64,000 bases of DNA from Branchiostoma belcheri (lineage: Eukaryota; Chordata; Leptocardii; Amphioxiformes; Branchiostomatidae): the NCBI RefSeq assembly GCF_001625305.1, contig NW_017803865.1, forward strand, positions 1,917,983 to 1,981,982, written 5' to 3'. The first letter of the stretch is position 1, and every line of letters begins with the position of its first letter. Below are positions 25,690-37,200 of this stretch, piece by piece. The notes beneath the pieces were generated by a model. That model had not been told where the DNA came from and did no database searches. It was given only the letters and a program-made list of their open reading frames with translations. Both the position numbers and the translations under genes were made by a program.

Positions 25690-26053
25690 TTTGATTTTCC
25701 CACCCGTCTGCGGACACGATGTGTCCCATCGTGCACTACGGTAGCCTGTTCCACTATTGAAATAGGGAGTGGCGATTGTTCCACTTTTGAAATAGGGGCC
25801 GCATCAGTTAGATTTAGAGGTCGACAGGAAGCCGAGATAACGTCTGCACCGCACAGAAAAAGACATGTAGACCCACTGTCATGGCAGTGCAATGTTGCCA
25901 GTTGGTCTGTCCTTCATGTGATAACCATTCAGCACCAAGGACAGGAAAATGAGTTTTACTCATGCAGGAAATGCATTGTGGACAGTCTGCAACAAAGGCT
26001 TACAGCTACGTGAGTGAGTGAATTGGTTTGGTTGGTGGGCGAGTCAGTGGGTT

Positions 26054-26154
26054 TGAGTGAGTGAGTGAGTGAGTGAGTGAGTGAGTGAGTGAGTGAGTGA
26101 GTGAGTGAGTGAGTGAGTGAGTGAGTGAGTGAGTGAGTGAGTGAGTGAGTGAGT
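26054..26154. repeat. (GAGT)n microsatellite, copy B
   Basis: A tetranucleotide run, longer than the allelic run at 22184-22264. Its antisense translation gives a spurious SLTH repeat. Confidence 0.95.
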
Positions 26155-26179
26155 AAAGAAACTGTGGAAATACATGTTA

Positions 26180-26570
26180 GGCCATGTTGATTTGATTATA
26201 TGGATGACATCCTCCGGGAACCCCAAAATTGATGCGCGCGTGCGAATAAAAAAAAAGTTTTGCAAAAAAAAAAAAGTTGTTTTCATTATGAAATGTACGT
26301 GGTCATGAGGGTTGAACAAATGGCACAGAATATGGTTTGGCGAATAATCTACTCTTCAAATTCATTTCTTTACAATTTCGTGTTTTTTCGTTTGATTTTG
26401 GCATTCTACGACATTGGTATGTTTTTTTTGTAACTTACGGTATATTTTTGCACATTTTGCAACTGTTTTGTACGATTTACAGTATGGTTGAAAACTTTTT
26501 TTTTTTTTTGGAAACGGCCGAAAATTCATGCGCGCGCGGATGTCATCCATATAATCAAATCAACATGGCC
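26180..26570. mobile_element. Harbinger-like MITE, copy 2
   Basis: A 391-bp relative of 9052-9450 with the same terminal inverted repeats and TTA on both sides (26177-26179, 26571-26573). The allelic site in copy A (TACATGTTACAGTGG, TTA at 22287-22289) is empty, so the 3-bp duplication is demonstrated directly. Confidence 0.92.
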
Positions 26571-27545
26571 TTACAATGGAAAATGTTTTCTGAAACTCAA
26601 ACAGAATTTCAGAACACTTTGTAAAACAGGCCATCGTAAGTCAAGGTAGATATTCAGTCTATAGGGAAATTAATTCATCATCTTCATAATTGGTTCACTT
26701 GAAGAACTCGAAGAAGAAATCACACATTACTTATTATTTCAAATAAGGCATTAGTGATTGATTATGATACCAAACAGTTATTAAAACTCTATCAAAACTG
26801 TTGTTTTTTCTAATAACCAAGCTTTTCTCTTACCCATTTAAGAAGGAAATTGTATGTCTAGGAATGAGAAGACAATGCAAGACAACACCACAACATTTGA
26901 ACAAGCTGAAGCTTGATCTTTATTCCCATAGTATACCAGACTGGTTACACTGGTTGGGCTTCTTCTTGTGCACCTCAAAGAACTTGTTCACTGTCCCATA
27001 TGCTTTCACAAATGCTACCCCTGTATACAAGGTACTTTTCCGCTCTCTCTACATTAGGGCAGCTTCTAATGTTGTTGCTTGTAATCCCTGTAAAATAGCT
27101 TCCATCCAGAAATACCTCACCAAGTAAGGTGGTCATATCTCAGGGATGCAAACATTTGAAGCCTACAGCTTACTGCAGAGGGTGCCGAAAAATGCAACAA
27201 ACTACTACTATTCAAAGAGGATTCTTTGATGCAGTACAGAGTGGTATTCCCAATCTTTCACGAACACTTCCTGGTCGGACCTCAGCTGTTTTCACAGCCC
27301 ATTCATTACTGTGGCAGAGGTGGAGGAAATGTGTGCTTAACCCAATTTGTGACCTCATTTTGGAAGATACATTTTAAACAAGATTTAAGATCATTTCTTT
27401 CCTGCCAAATAGACATTTAGAATGCACCTTTTTTGTCAAACAAATTTTGAAATGGCTATGACATAGAAATGGTTGTCAAACTGTAATCCATACCTTCTTT
27501 CTAAAATTGTACGCCAATTTCAAATGTGATTTGCTTAGTTTCGCA

Positions 27546-30500
27546 CGTTATCATGATCATGGATAAGGATAATGTTACCATCCATTCATAAAAGTACCAG
27601 TACAGAAGGAAGTTTGGAAACCCAGCTAGCTTTTTGACAACTTTACTGGGACCTTACATGTAGGTAAGGTATGGAACTTTTTGCCTTTATTGTGGGAAGG
27701 TACACCAAGATCACCTTAGGGGGTGATCAATCTTTTGCTTAGTAAGTGTTGTTGGGTATGCACACTGTTGGATACTTATATTGCACAGAACTCTCCTGTA
27801 ACATTCTTTTCCACATGGTCCAGCAAACGGCTCTTCAAGGTGGCCACAAGGTACATAGGTTTGTGTACAACAGTTAGTGTCATGCTAGTTTGTGATAGCA
27901 TACATTTTGTATTCCTACAGTAGCGACATTTGCTTCCAAAGACTGCAAGGTTGTGTCGAACATCATGCGTAATACACATACTAACTCTACTGGATAGATG
28001 CTTTAATCTACCTTAAATGTTTAACTTCAGTTTCTGGATTGCAGCATGTATTTTAGACAGACCTTTGCATTGAGCAGGCATCAGAGACCAGTCCGCGATG
28101 GATTAATACACTTTTCTTACATTTGTTACTTTGGTTGGACCGATCAATAAGAGGTTCTCTGTACACAGAAGGGAGAAATCAATAAATATGCATTATTCAC
28201 ATCTATTATCTGATAGGAGAGGGAGAAGAAAATGACATTAGCCATAAAAGTCCTCAGGCTGCAGAGTTGGCTTGCTATTGGGTTTTGAAATCATGTTAAC
28301 TGTGCTTTGCACTTACACCACAGACTTTGGTTTTACTGACCTACAAAGTTTGGGTTGAGAAAACATGAACAAATCTAGATTGTGTCTCAGGAATGATGAG
28401 AAGATCATGATGTAAGATTGCAAATTACACATTAAAAAATGTAAACCTGAAATCTTAAAGTTCACAGTCCAGTGCAGGTATTCTTTAACCTGCGAAAATT
28501 TATAGAGGCTGCACCCTCACATCATTCCAAAACATTATCATCCCTTTGCTGAGAATTGTTTGGAAGATGCTAGCAATAATCCCTTTAGCTATAGACTCAC
28601 TTCTCATGGGTAACCATTCTCTATTCCAATTTCCTGATATGTCAAATGACCACATTTTCATTACAGCAAAAATTCAATTCATCACCTTTGTGGGACATCT
28701 AATCAATGCGGGTCTTAATTGCAAAGGGGGCCAAATAGGTGAAAACTCTAGTTCTGTATTGTTCTGAGCATGGAAAGCCTGTCAAGGCATATATCATGTA
28801 TAATGATAAAACATGAAATGCCTTTGTTGAAACAATTTGTTGGCTTTGCACAAATTCCAGTATATTTTGTAGTCATCCTTTCCACCTTATTTCTGTCATT
28901 TCTCCTCTATTATTGACATGTGCTTCTGGATGTTGAACACCTTTAGGAACAAGACCATCTTTGATATCAATGTAGTGCATGTAGTGACAGGCAAACTGTT
29001 TTCCAACTGAAGGAATTAGACTAACCGGAATTTTTGACCAATCTTTGGTTGTCATCAGTTATCTGACCCAAGTGCTGTAGACACGTCAGATAGCTGATGA
29101 AGACTGAGGCATCCAGTCAAACATTCTGATGTGTCAAATTCCTTCAGTTGGGGAACAGTTCAGTTCTCATTATGTAACGTACCGACTCAGATGAACATCT
29201 AAATTTTCCATTGCCTTTGAACAGCTATCAGATACCTGACCTGACCAGATGGGCCTCTTGAAAACTCACAGGATGCTCCAGGCATCATCTTGGATGGGGT
29301 CAATCCAGGGCACCATAACCCATTGATTTCTCTCCAATAGCAAAAACAACCCTGCAGCTTGTTCACAGAATATTGATATAGATGACATGAACTAATTACA
29401 TCCACACAAAAGGAGGCATATCAAATTTATGGACATTCCCAAATGAATATTTTCTCATATTGCCACTCTATAATATCTGCCATTCCCCTGGCTCAAGTTG
29501 GAAGCTTAGATAATGATATACCATATCTGTCATCTATCAGTTATCTATCTCACTACAGGCAGCATTTAGGGGGTATAGCAAAATAGATAATATGATATAG
29601 TTCTTTCCTGCATGCAATAGTGTTCATCAGTAACCTCAACATCTTCTTTCAAGTTCACTTTCTCTATACATGGCGCTATGACTCCCCCACTATCTCCTAC
29701 CAGTTGACTTGGGGTTTACCTAAATCTACAATTGTGACGTGGCCATCTTACTTCATAATCATATGGGAGACATTATGATTAGAAACCCTGTTTACTTTGT
29801 CAAAAGTGTATCCAAATATTGTATCATTGTGATGAAAACACATTTTAAGATATTTTTGTATAATGATAATACAAAGGTGAAGAGCAATTTTCTGATTACC
29901 CATCATTGTCTGCTTTTGAGAACTTTATCATCTTGCAAAGCCTCTACATCAAAGCATTGATTGGTGACCAGGAGTTGAAGCAGCATGTACAAGTATTGTC
30001 TGCACTGGCAAATAATGGCATACAGTGTCCTGGTATTGCACTGAAAGATTTATGAGAAAAAAATTGCATGGTACATTTATGTCCAACCATGCAGAATTTA
30101 TAAAATTTAAATGTACAAAAATGGTAACACATACGGTATAATATAAAGTTCACAGTATAATTCTATAACCATATTTTACCTTCATAACTTCATTCATAAC
30201 ATGTTCAGACATTATTCATACAGCAGTTTTTCCTGTACCTTAGTATTTATGGAATCATTTTTCTCATGGCATAGCAAAAGCACTTCATTCTTCTCATAGT
30301 TCATTGACTATAGATAAGTTCAGCTACATGAACTGACTGGCAACCTCTCTTTCCTGTTAATTTCTGAACCTCCTGAATTCAAAGGTCGATACATGGTCAC
30401 GAATAAGCAATTTTCATATTTTTTTTTCGAAGCTGAATGACTTTCATGGTAGTCAAATGTGGTTAAGAATTTAGGGATTGTAAAAGGGCAGGAGAAGCTG

Positions 30501-30990
30501 GCAGTCACTTCAGCAGAGTCTAGCATCTACATTTTTTTACTTTAAATTTTTCTGTGTGAATAATTTCCATTCTAAGTACAGCAGTTCTTGTGCCTTGTGG
30601 ATACTCTGCATCTTAAGTGGTGATATTTAAGGCTATTTTCTGGGTTGTTATTTAGACAACAGCAAGGATGCTGACACGGAGTTAGCCGACAGGTGTACTG
30701 TACTTTACAGGTGCAAATGACTCATCACATTGCTATATTGAAGTGCAGAAAAGCTCAGACAGCTGGATTGCACATTAGATGAATTAAGCAACAAGGGTCC
30801 ATCAAAACTTTCTTTAAATAAAAGACCCATTTTGAAAAGAATTTAAATCTAACCTTTACAATGATGGCATTTCTTCCAATTTTCTACATCTTTCACAAGG
30901 TGTAAAAACACACCTCAATTCTGAATATATCCCCTTTAACAGATAAACATTCCCTTCCAAGAACAGGACATCTGTAGCAGTGGGGAGAAT
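27546..30990. other. intergenic and MAP1 3' UTR
   Basis: The MAP1 3' UTR must begin at 30990 and run leftwards. Its end was not fixed; a candidate AATAAA on the minus strand is at 27686-27691. A foldback lies at 28990-29162. Open frames here look non-coding. Confidence 0.45.
28990..29162. repeat. nested inverted repeat
   Basis: Outer arms CCAACTGAAGGAATT (about 29003-29017) and AATTCCTTCAGTTGG (about 29137-29151). Inner arms CATCAG(T)TATCTGAC (about 29054-29068) and GTCAGATAGCTGATG (about 29085-29099). Probably a degenerate foldback element. Confidence 0.7.
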
Positions 30991-31252
30991 TTAGAACTCG
31001 ATCTTGCAGGCCTCGAAGCTCTCGTCCTGCATGACGACTTTGCTCCCGCTGGCGATGACGTTGATTTGCGCCTGCTCCAGAGTCGAGTAGTTCTTCTGGT
31101 ACCACTCTCGCATGGCGTCAGTGTCGTAGGTCGGAATGAGCGTGACGTCGAAGTCTCCGTTGCTCCACATCTGCTTGCCTTCCAGTAAGGCATTGAGCAC
31201 ACTTATGCTGGGCTCGTCGGTGGACTTGCTGTTTCCACTGATCACGTAGTAC
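30991..31252 (-). CDS. MAP1: MAP1 exon 10 (light-chain C-terminus)
   Basis: Encodes YYVISGNSKSTDEPS, LLEGKQMW, VTLIPTYDTDAMREWYQ and VVMQDESFEACKIEF, then TAA at 30991-30993. These blocks are near-identical to the last about 87 residues of vertebrate MAP1 light chains. Acceptor AACAATAG. Confidence 0.97.
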
Positions 31253-34200
31253 CTATTGTTTCACAGAGAAAAAAGTGACCTGTCAATTTATAGAACTTTC
31301 AAAACATGCCAAAAGTGGCAAAGAGGGATCTGTTCTGCTCACCAATACTTTCTCACTAATGGTATTAAAAATGACTGCTAAAATGACAGCTAGGAATTAG
31401 AATGTTAACAGGGAGAGAATACAAAGAACAATGATGAAACTTTGTTCTCACCTGCATCTGATGCGCCTGAAGAATTCTGCATCTGAATAACTGTTGTTGG
31501 CATGTGCTGGTACATACGCCAGGTCCAGGTACACGGGGGGACCTGTTGGAGGGGGTGGTGGGGTTGGTTTTGGGGTGGGGGGAGCAGAATGTGTGGCAGC
31601 CTTCACAGCAAGTACCTTCTCTGTCTTCACTGTTGACACCCTTGCAGGTTTCTTTGCTTCCTCTCCTTTATGCTGTGCCTTGGGTTTAGGTGGTGTAGGT
31701 GACTTCTTAGATACAACTTCTGCTGGCCGTTTCTCATGCGCTTTTCTCTCAGACTTTTCACCTTTCTTGTCCTTCTTCAACTCTTCACTGGCTTTCTTTG
31801 CTGTGCTCTTTTCCTTCTTTGCCTCACTGGGCTTCTTCTCAGACTTCTTTGCTTTCTTCTCAGCTTTCACTTCAGGGTTGGATCCTGTTGGTTTTGCCTC
31901 CTCAGGTGCCTTCTCAATTGCTTCCTTGCTCGATGTCTTCTCAACACCTTCCTCTGGTTTCTGATCATTTGGTTTCGCATCAACCCTGTCAGAGGACGAG
32001 GACTTCTCTGACAGCCTCCTCTCCTTGGCTTTCAGTGGGAACGTCTTCTCTTTCTCCTTTTCCTTCTCCAGCTGCTCCTTCTTCACCACCCCAAGCCGTC
32101 TCTGAGCTGCCCTTCTAGCAGCCTCTGCAGCCCTTTTCTGTGCACGCTCCTGTGACCCTGACCGATGCCTCCTGCGCTCACTGGAATCCGACCTCTTCTT
32201 TAGGCTGGCTAGCCCGCCTGGCTTATCATCCTTTCTTGCACTATCCTTGGGTTTTGACAGGTCAGATTTAGATTTCTTTGTGGGAGCCCTGCTCTTGTGA
32301 AGTGCCTTCTTTTCTAACTTGATGTTGTCTTCTGTCTTTGCAGTCTTCTTGGTTATTTCCTTGTCTTTGACAGGAGAGGGTGGTCCTCTCTTTGAAGACG
32401 TTGTCAAGGTCTTGCCAGAGGCTGGTCTCCTTGTCCCCACCTTCTCTGTCTTGAGGGAATCCTGCATCCTTCTTTCAAGGTTCTGCCTTGCTGATGATGT
32501 CTTCGTCTTAGAGCCAGGTTTCTTGGTCTTTGTGGTGCTTGTCTTAGTCTTCTTTGGTTTTTCCGTTGTTGGTAAATCAGTGGGAGGAGGAGGTGGAGCC
32601 ACGTTGCCTTCAGCGTCAGGGTCTGGATTGGCGTTGGGATCTACCTTGGGATCAGGAATACCATCAATGCCATTGATTCCATTCATAAGTGGAGCATTCA
32701 TGTTCTCAGCCTGGGTTTGTGGATCATCTGGTGCCATCATCATGGGGTCAGGATCAGGGGCTGGAGGGTCCGGATCCAGATCTCGACGAGGAATGATTGG
32801 GGGCGGATCAAGCGGATCCTCAGGGGAATGGTCAAAGTCGATTGCAGCGTCCTGAGGACCTCCGTAGACGTGAACGTCCCCCTGGATGAGGCCGCCCGGG
32901 GCAGTCTGAATCCTCTCAAAGTCCAGCGGAGCCTCTTGGTGCTCCTCCTCCATGTCAAACTCGTCTGGGCAGGACGTGCTGCTCGTAAGCACAGGAGCCG
33001 GTTCCAGCAATTCCTGAAAACAGATACAGCATCAGAATTTGCCACCTAGCTTTAGTTGCCATTGCTATGAGGATTTGACGAAAACTAATGGAGAGATAAA
33101 TCAACAAAACTGGAATGCATACTAAAACAAAGTAGATGAGCAGTTAAAAGCTTTTAACTGCTCATCTACTTTGTTTTAGAGATGTATATATCATTCAAAA
33201 TGAATGGCATAAGTTATCACATGGCAATATTATGGTTCTCCTTTTTTGGCCATTTTTTTAAACTCATCAAACTACCTGTGTAATCATGTTGTGAACATAT
33301 AAAACACACAATACATACTTTACAGAGAACTCACACATATAGAGAGAACTGGCTATTGTACCTGTGAACAAAGGCCTTGCCCAACCTCTGGAGGGGATGG
33401 TGTCTGGTGCTGATCAGGACTGCTGTTGCCATTAGAGTCATAGGCCAACAGACTGGGGCTTGGGTTTATGTATCTGAAATAAGACAAATACATGCATTTA
33501 AGATTCTATTTTATCATTCTTATTTACTGAAAGTAACAAAGTATTGTCAAGGAAAAATCCCTTGCGCCAATCCTTCATGTGGAAAGATCAATTCAAGCCT
33601 TTATCAAGCCAAGGTAGCACCAATTCATGAGAATACTGAATATGTGAAGATGCACCAATGAACAAGCTTGAAGTGGCAAGCTGAATGATTAATTGTCAAG
33701 TGCAACCTATCTTAGTGCTGCACCAGACAATGATAGATAATTCTTCATGACAGATAATTCTGTCATGAAGCATCTTCATGCTGGCCAGAAACAAATGCAC
33801 AGTACTTTTGCATCCATTGCCTGAAGATTGCAATTTTTCACTTTGCAGAATATTCCACATATAATCAATTATGCCAGCTCTGGCTCGTCATTGAAGCTGA
33901 GGTTCCTTGACAAATGTCCAAGTTGGACATGAAATATGGAAGTCTAGATCACAAGATTTCTTTTTTCTCCTGGAATTGATTTGAAGATAGAGCAAAGGTA
34001 CCTACTCATAACCATTTCGAGCCCTGTGGGGAATTGTGTACCTTGGGAAACGCTCCCTCTCATCAGGTGTTCTTGGTGTGCGAGGTGGTGATGACTGCTC
34101 CTCCGTGGGGGAGGGGGTGTGCACCTCTGTCGGTCCATCTGCCACAGGGGCTGCAGAGGCTGCTGGCTCTGCAACATTAGCATTACAGCAATGACAATTT

Positions 34201-37200
34201 ACTGAAAAGGATTGATTTCGAGCATTAAATCATAATTCAAAACTAAAACCCAGGACCCTTCTAGTGGAGCAGTAGTCACACCTCAGAGTTAACATAACAG
34301 AAATAAAATAACAGAATTTCCATTGTCCCTAGAGTGTCTAAGAACAGCAGGATTTTGCACAAAAGCATATTTTAAGAACTATGTACTATGTACTACAAAA
34401 TGTATGTACCTTATTTTGTTCAATTAGGCACAACAGCCAGCTTCAAAAAGTCATGAATTCTTCATGAAATTGACAGGTTTGATCAGCGCATTCTTCTAGA
34501 CATATGCATGTTGCCATTTAGATGTGAGAAAAGTGTTGCAAAATATAGTAATCTTTATAGCTACACTTACCGTCACAAAGCTTCTCTTTTTCAGTATCAT
34601 CATCTTTTTCATCCTCATCTGAGACATCTCCATTCACAGCCCTTTAAGAAAGGAAAAAAATTATATTTTTTTCAATAACGAAAACTACCTAAAACTTAAC
34701 TAACATACCTTGTGTACTGTTGAGCAATTAGATATGTATAGCTGCAAGCTGTCTTTGCCGCAAAAGTGTCTTCAATGTGCATAATTTCCATACAATTCAT
34801 AAAGGTGCTTGACAAACTTGCAGAAAGCACCACCGGTGTTTCAGCACCGTGGACAGGTACACACACAGTCATGCAAATCTCCACATTGCTTTTCCCTAGG
34901 CCATATGGTAGTATCATTCTTAAATACATTGATAATCTAAATATATGCTTCCTATATATTGAAATCAGATATAATGTTATATTTTATTTCATACGTTTAG
35001 TAGTTTTACAGAAATTCCATATATTACAAATCAATTCTCAACCAGAGTGTATCCAAAGGATTACCAACCCCACTGCTCTTATTATTGATTTCCTAAGTCA
35101 GCACACTCTGCCTTGTGAATTTGTTGATCTCCAGAGACAATGTATTTTTACAATGAAAGCAATGCATTGGACAACATTTTCTTTTGCAGTGGGGCCAGGA
35201 CAAGTTGTAAACCCACCCCTCAGCATTACTGCTATGGTGATATACAAGTATTCAGCGGCATTTGTGCATATTCAGCTTCTTTTAAACTGCAAATAGGTAC
35301 ATGTATGTCCAACCCAGACCGATAATGACCTTAATGTTATACCTGTGATACCTCAATCAATTCTGAACATGTCCTAAAACCAAACATCCTTCGATCAATC
35401 TTCAAAGAACCGTCCTCCAACTTCAAGCTTCCAGATGGAAAGCATAAAATTGCCAGGGGAGCAATCTTGTTCCTTCACTGTCCCACGCACTGTTCTCATG
35501 TCAGTATCTTGTGTGGGTGGTAAATTATTTGTACATCCTTCAATAGATTTTAAACCTATATAAGGGGACCAATGGGGTAGACTGCTGACTGTTTTTAAAA
35601 CCTTTAACAAATAAGTCAACATGATTGTTGATAGTTTTGAATTATTTCATTACTGCGCAATTTACTACATGTAAAATCTGAACTTGACATTATTTTTATT
35701 ACGTATTACTGTGTGCCTAATTAAATGCTCTGTTATTATGTGAAGTTTCCCATATGATTTGGTCAACACATAGAAAATCTCTGAGACAATCCTTGCAGGA
35801 AATATAATTACATGATCATCTTCCAAAATTTAGTATCAGCATGAAGGTAGCAGTTAACTGGACATTGTCTTTTGTTCATTAAAAAATCATTACATTGTTT
35901 TCGTGTAATGGCAACAAAGGAAAAAACAACATACCTGCCGGAAAACCCAGGTGAATATTGGTCCACTTCATGTGGAGGGGGGATGCCTTCCTTGGTAGGG
36001 GAGATGATGTCATACTGTTCGTCTGTAGGAGAGGGAGTCTGGGGGTGTTCATGGGTGGTTTCCCCACCTGTGGCCCCTAGGTGTTCATCTACATCATCGG
36101 TCTGTGGACATAAAATGAAAACATTGTGGTAATTAAACTGATGACAGAGCTATGATGCTGCTGACCTGGAATATTGTTGTGCAAATGAATATAGAATGAT
36201 GACAAAGTAAAGTGTTAGAGCTAAAGGGATGGGATGGTTCCTTTGTGATGATGACCTACAAAAATAACATTGATAACACAATAGGGGTATTGGAAATCAG
36301 AAACAGAGGACTTCATCTTATAATCTGTTCAAGGAGGAAAGTTACTCAAGCACAGAAAGACCTTCCTGCTGTGATGCTGGTCTTTTACAATTCTTGTTTT
36401 CAAATTGATTTCACAATCCATTCCTAAGTCAAGGCACCAGTATTGCCCAGTGAAAACAACCACAACCATCAAAGGGAAGGCAAATGTTACTAGCAGATAA
36501 AGCATAGGAAGTGTAAGGTTCCTCCTTGAAAAAGAAAGAAAATTCAAGGCTGGTCAGAAAGGGTAACAGAAAATGTACAAAGATGGACGAGTTCAACTGA
36601 TCAGCATCCAAGTCAGGTTCCAAGCACAAGGCTGACGGTGTGCCCTATATGGTCATGAAGAATGGAGTGAACATGATGACTGCTGAAACTGGCCACAGCA
36701 TCAATGGAAGAAAATTGGTGTTGCTTGGATGCATAATAGAGTTGTCTGAATCTTCCAATATTTGAAAGCTAGCATTGATATTCAGAAAGCAGAAGCAGCA
36801 TAGGCATCAGGCAGTAAAGGCAGAAGCAGGTCAGAAGCAAATGTCCGTTAGCAGCCATTTCTAAGCCGTTATTTGAAGCCGTCATTCCTCTAGCTGCCTT
36901 ATCACCAGGCTGTTGAAGGATTATAGTCTACCTTTGTTACAACTTGTGAGACAGAGCTGCTGGGCTTAGCACTGATTGGCACTTCCATGCTCTCATGCTT
37001 GACTTGCTGCACCTCTTGGCTGATGACACTACCATCTGGTCCCATCTTACGTACTATGGTAGTTGTTGTAACAGTCACGAATGTCTTGGATGCAAGATAC
37101 ATGCATTTTGTCTGTTTACTATCAGAGACCTCCAATGTTTCAGCATGCTTAGTTGTTGTGCTAGGCTGCTCGACAGAATGAACTTTCTCTGGGTCTGTTT

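Larger units (their letters stand above)
24532..27545. repeat. duplicated segment, copy B (haplotype B)
   Basis: The second copy of the CDK7 5' end. It aligns to 15576-16549 plus 21598-23249 with only small differences. It lacks the 5-kb transposon but contains a MITE (26180-26570). Only CDK7 exons 1-3 are present; exon 4 onward is missing to its left, where repeats and the gap lie. Confidence 0.85.

Noticed and set aside
26044-26319. SLTH repeat protein
   Set aside because: Translation of the (GAGT)n microsatellite.
31494-32855. Plus-strand frames opposite MAP1 exon 9
   Set aside because: Antisense of a Lys/Ser-rich coding exon; Phe/Ser-rich composition is the expected complement.
34766-35296. 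176-codon plus-strand frame in MAP1 intron 5
   Set aside because: No codon bias, domain or splice context; a chance open frame in AT-rich intron.
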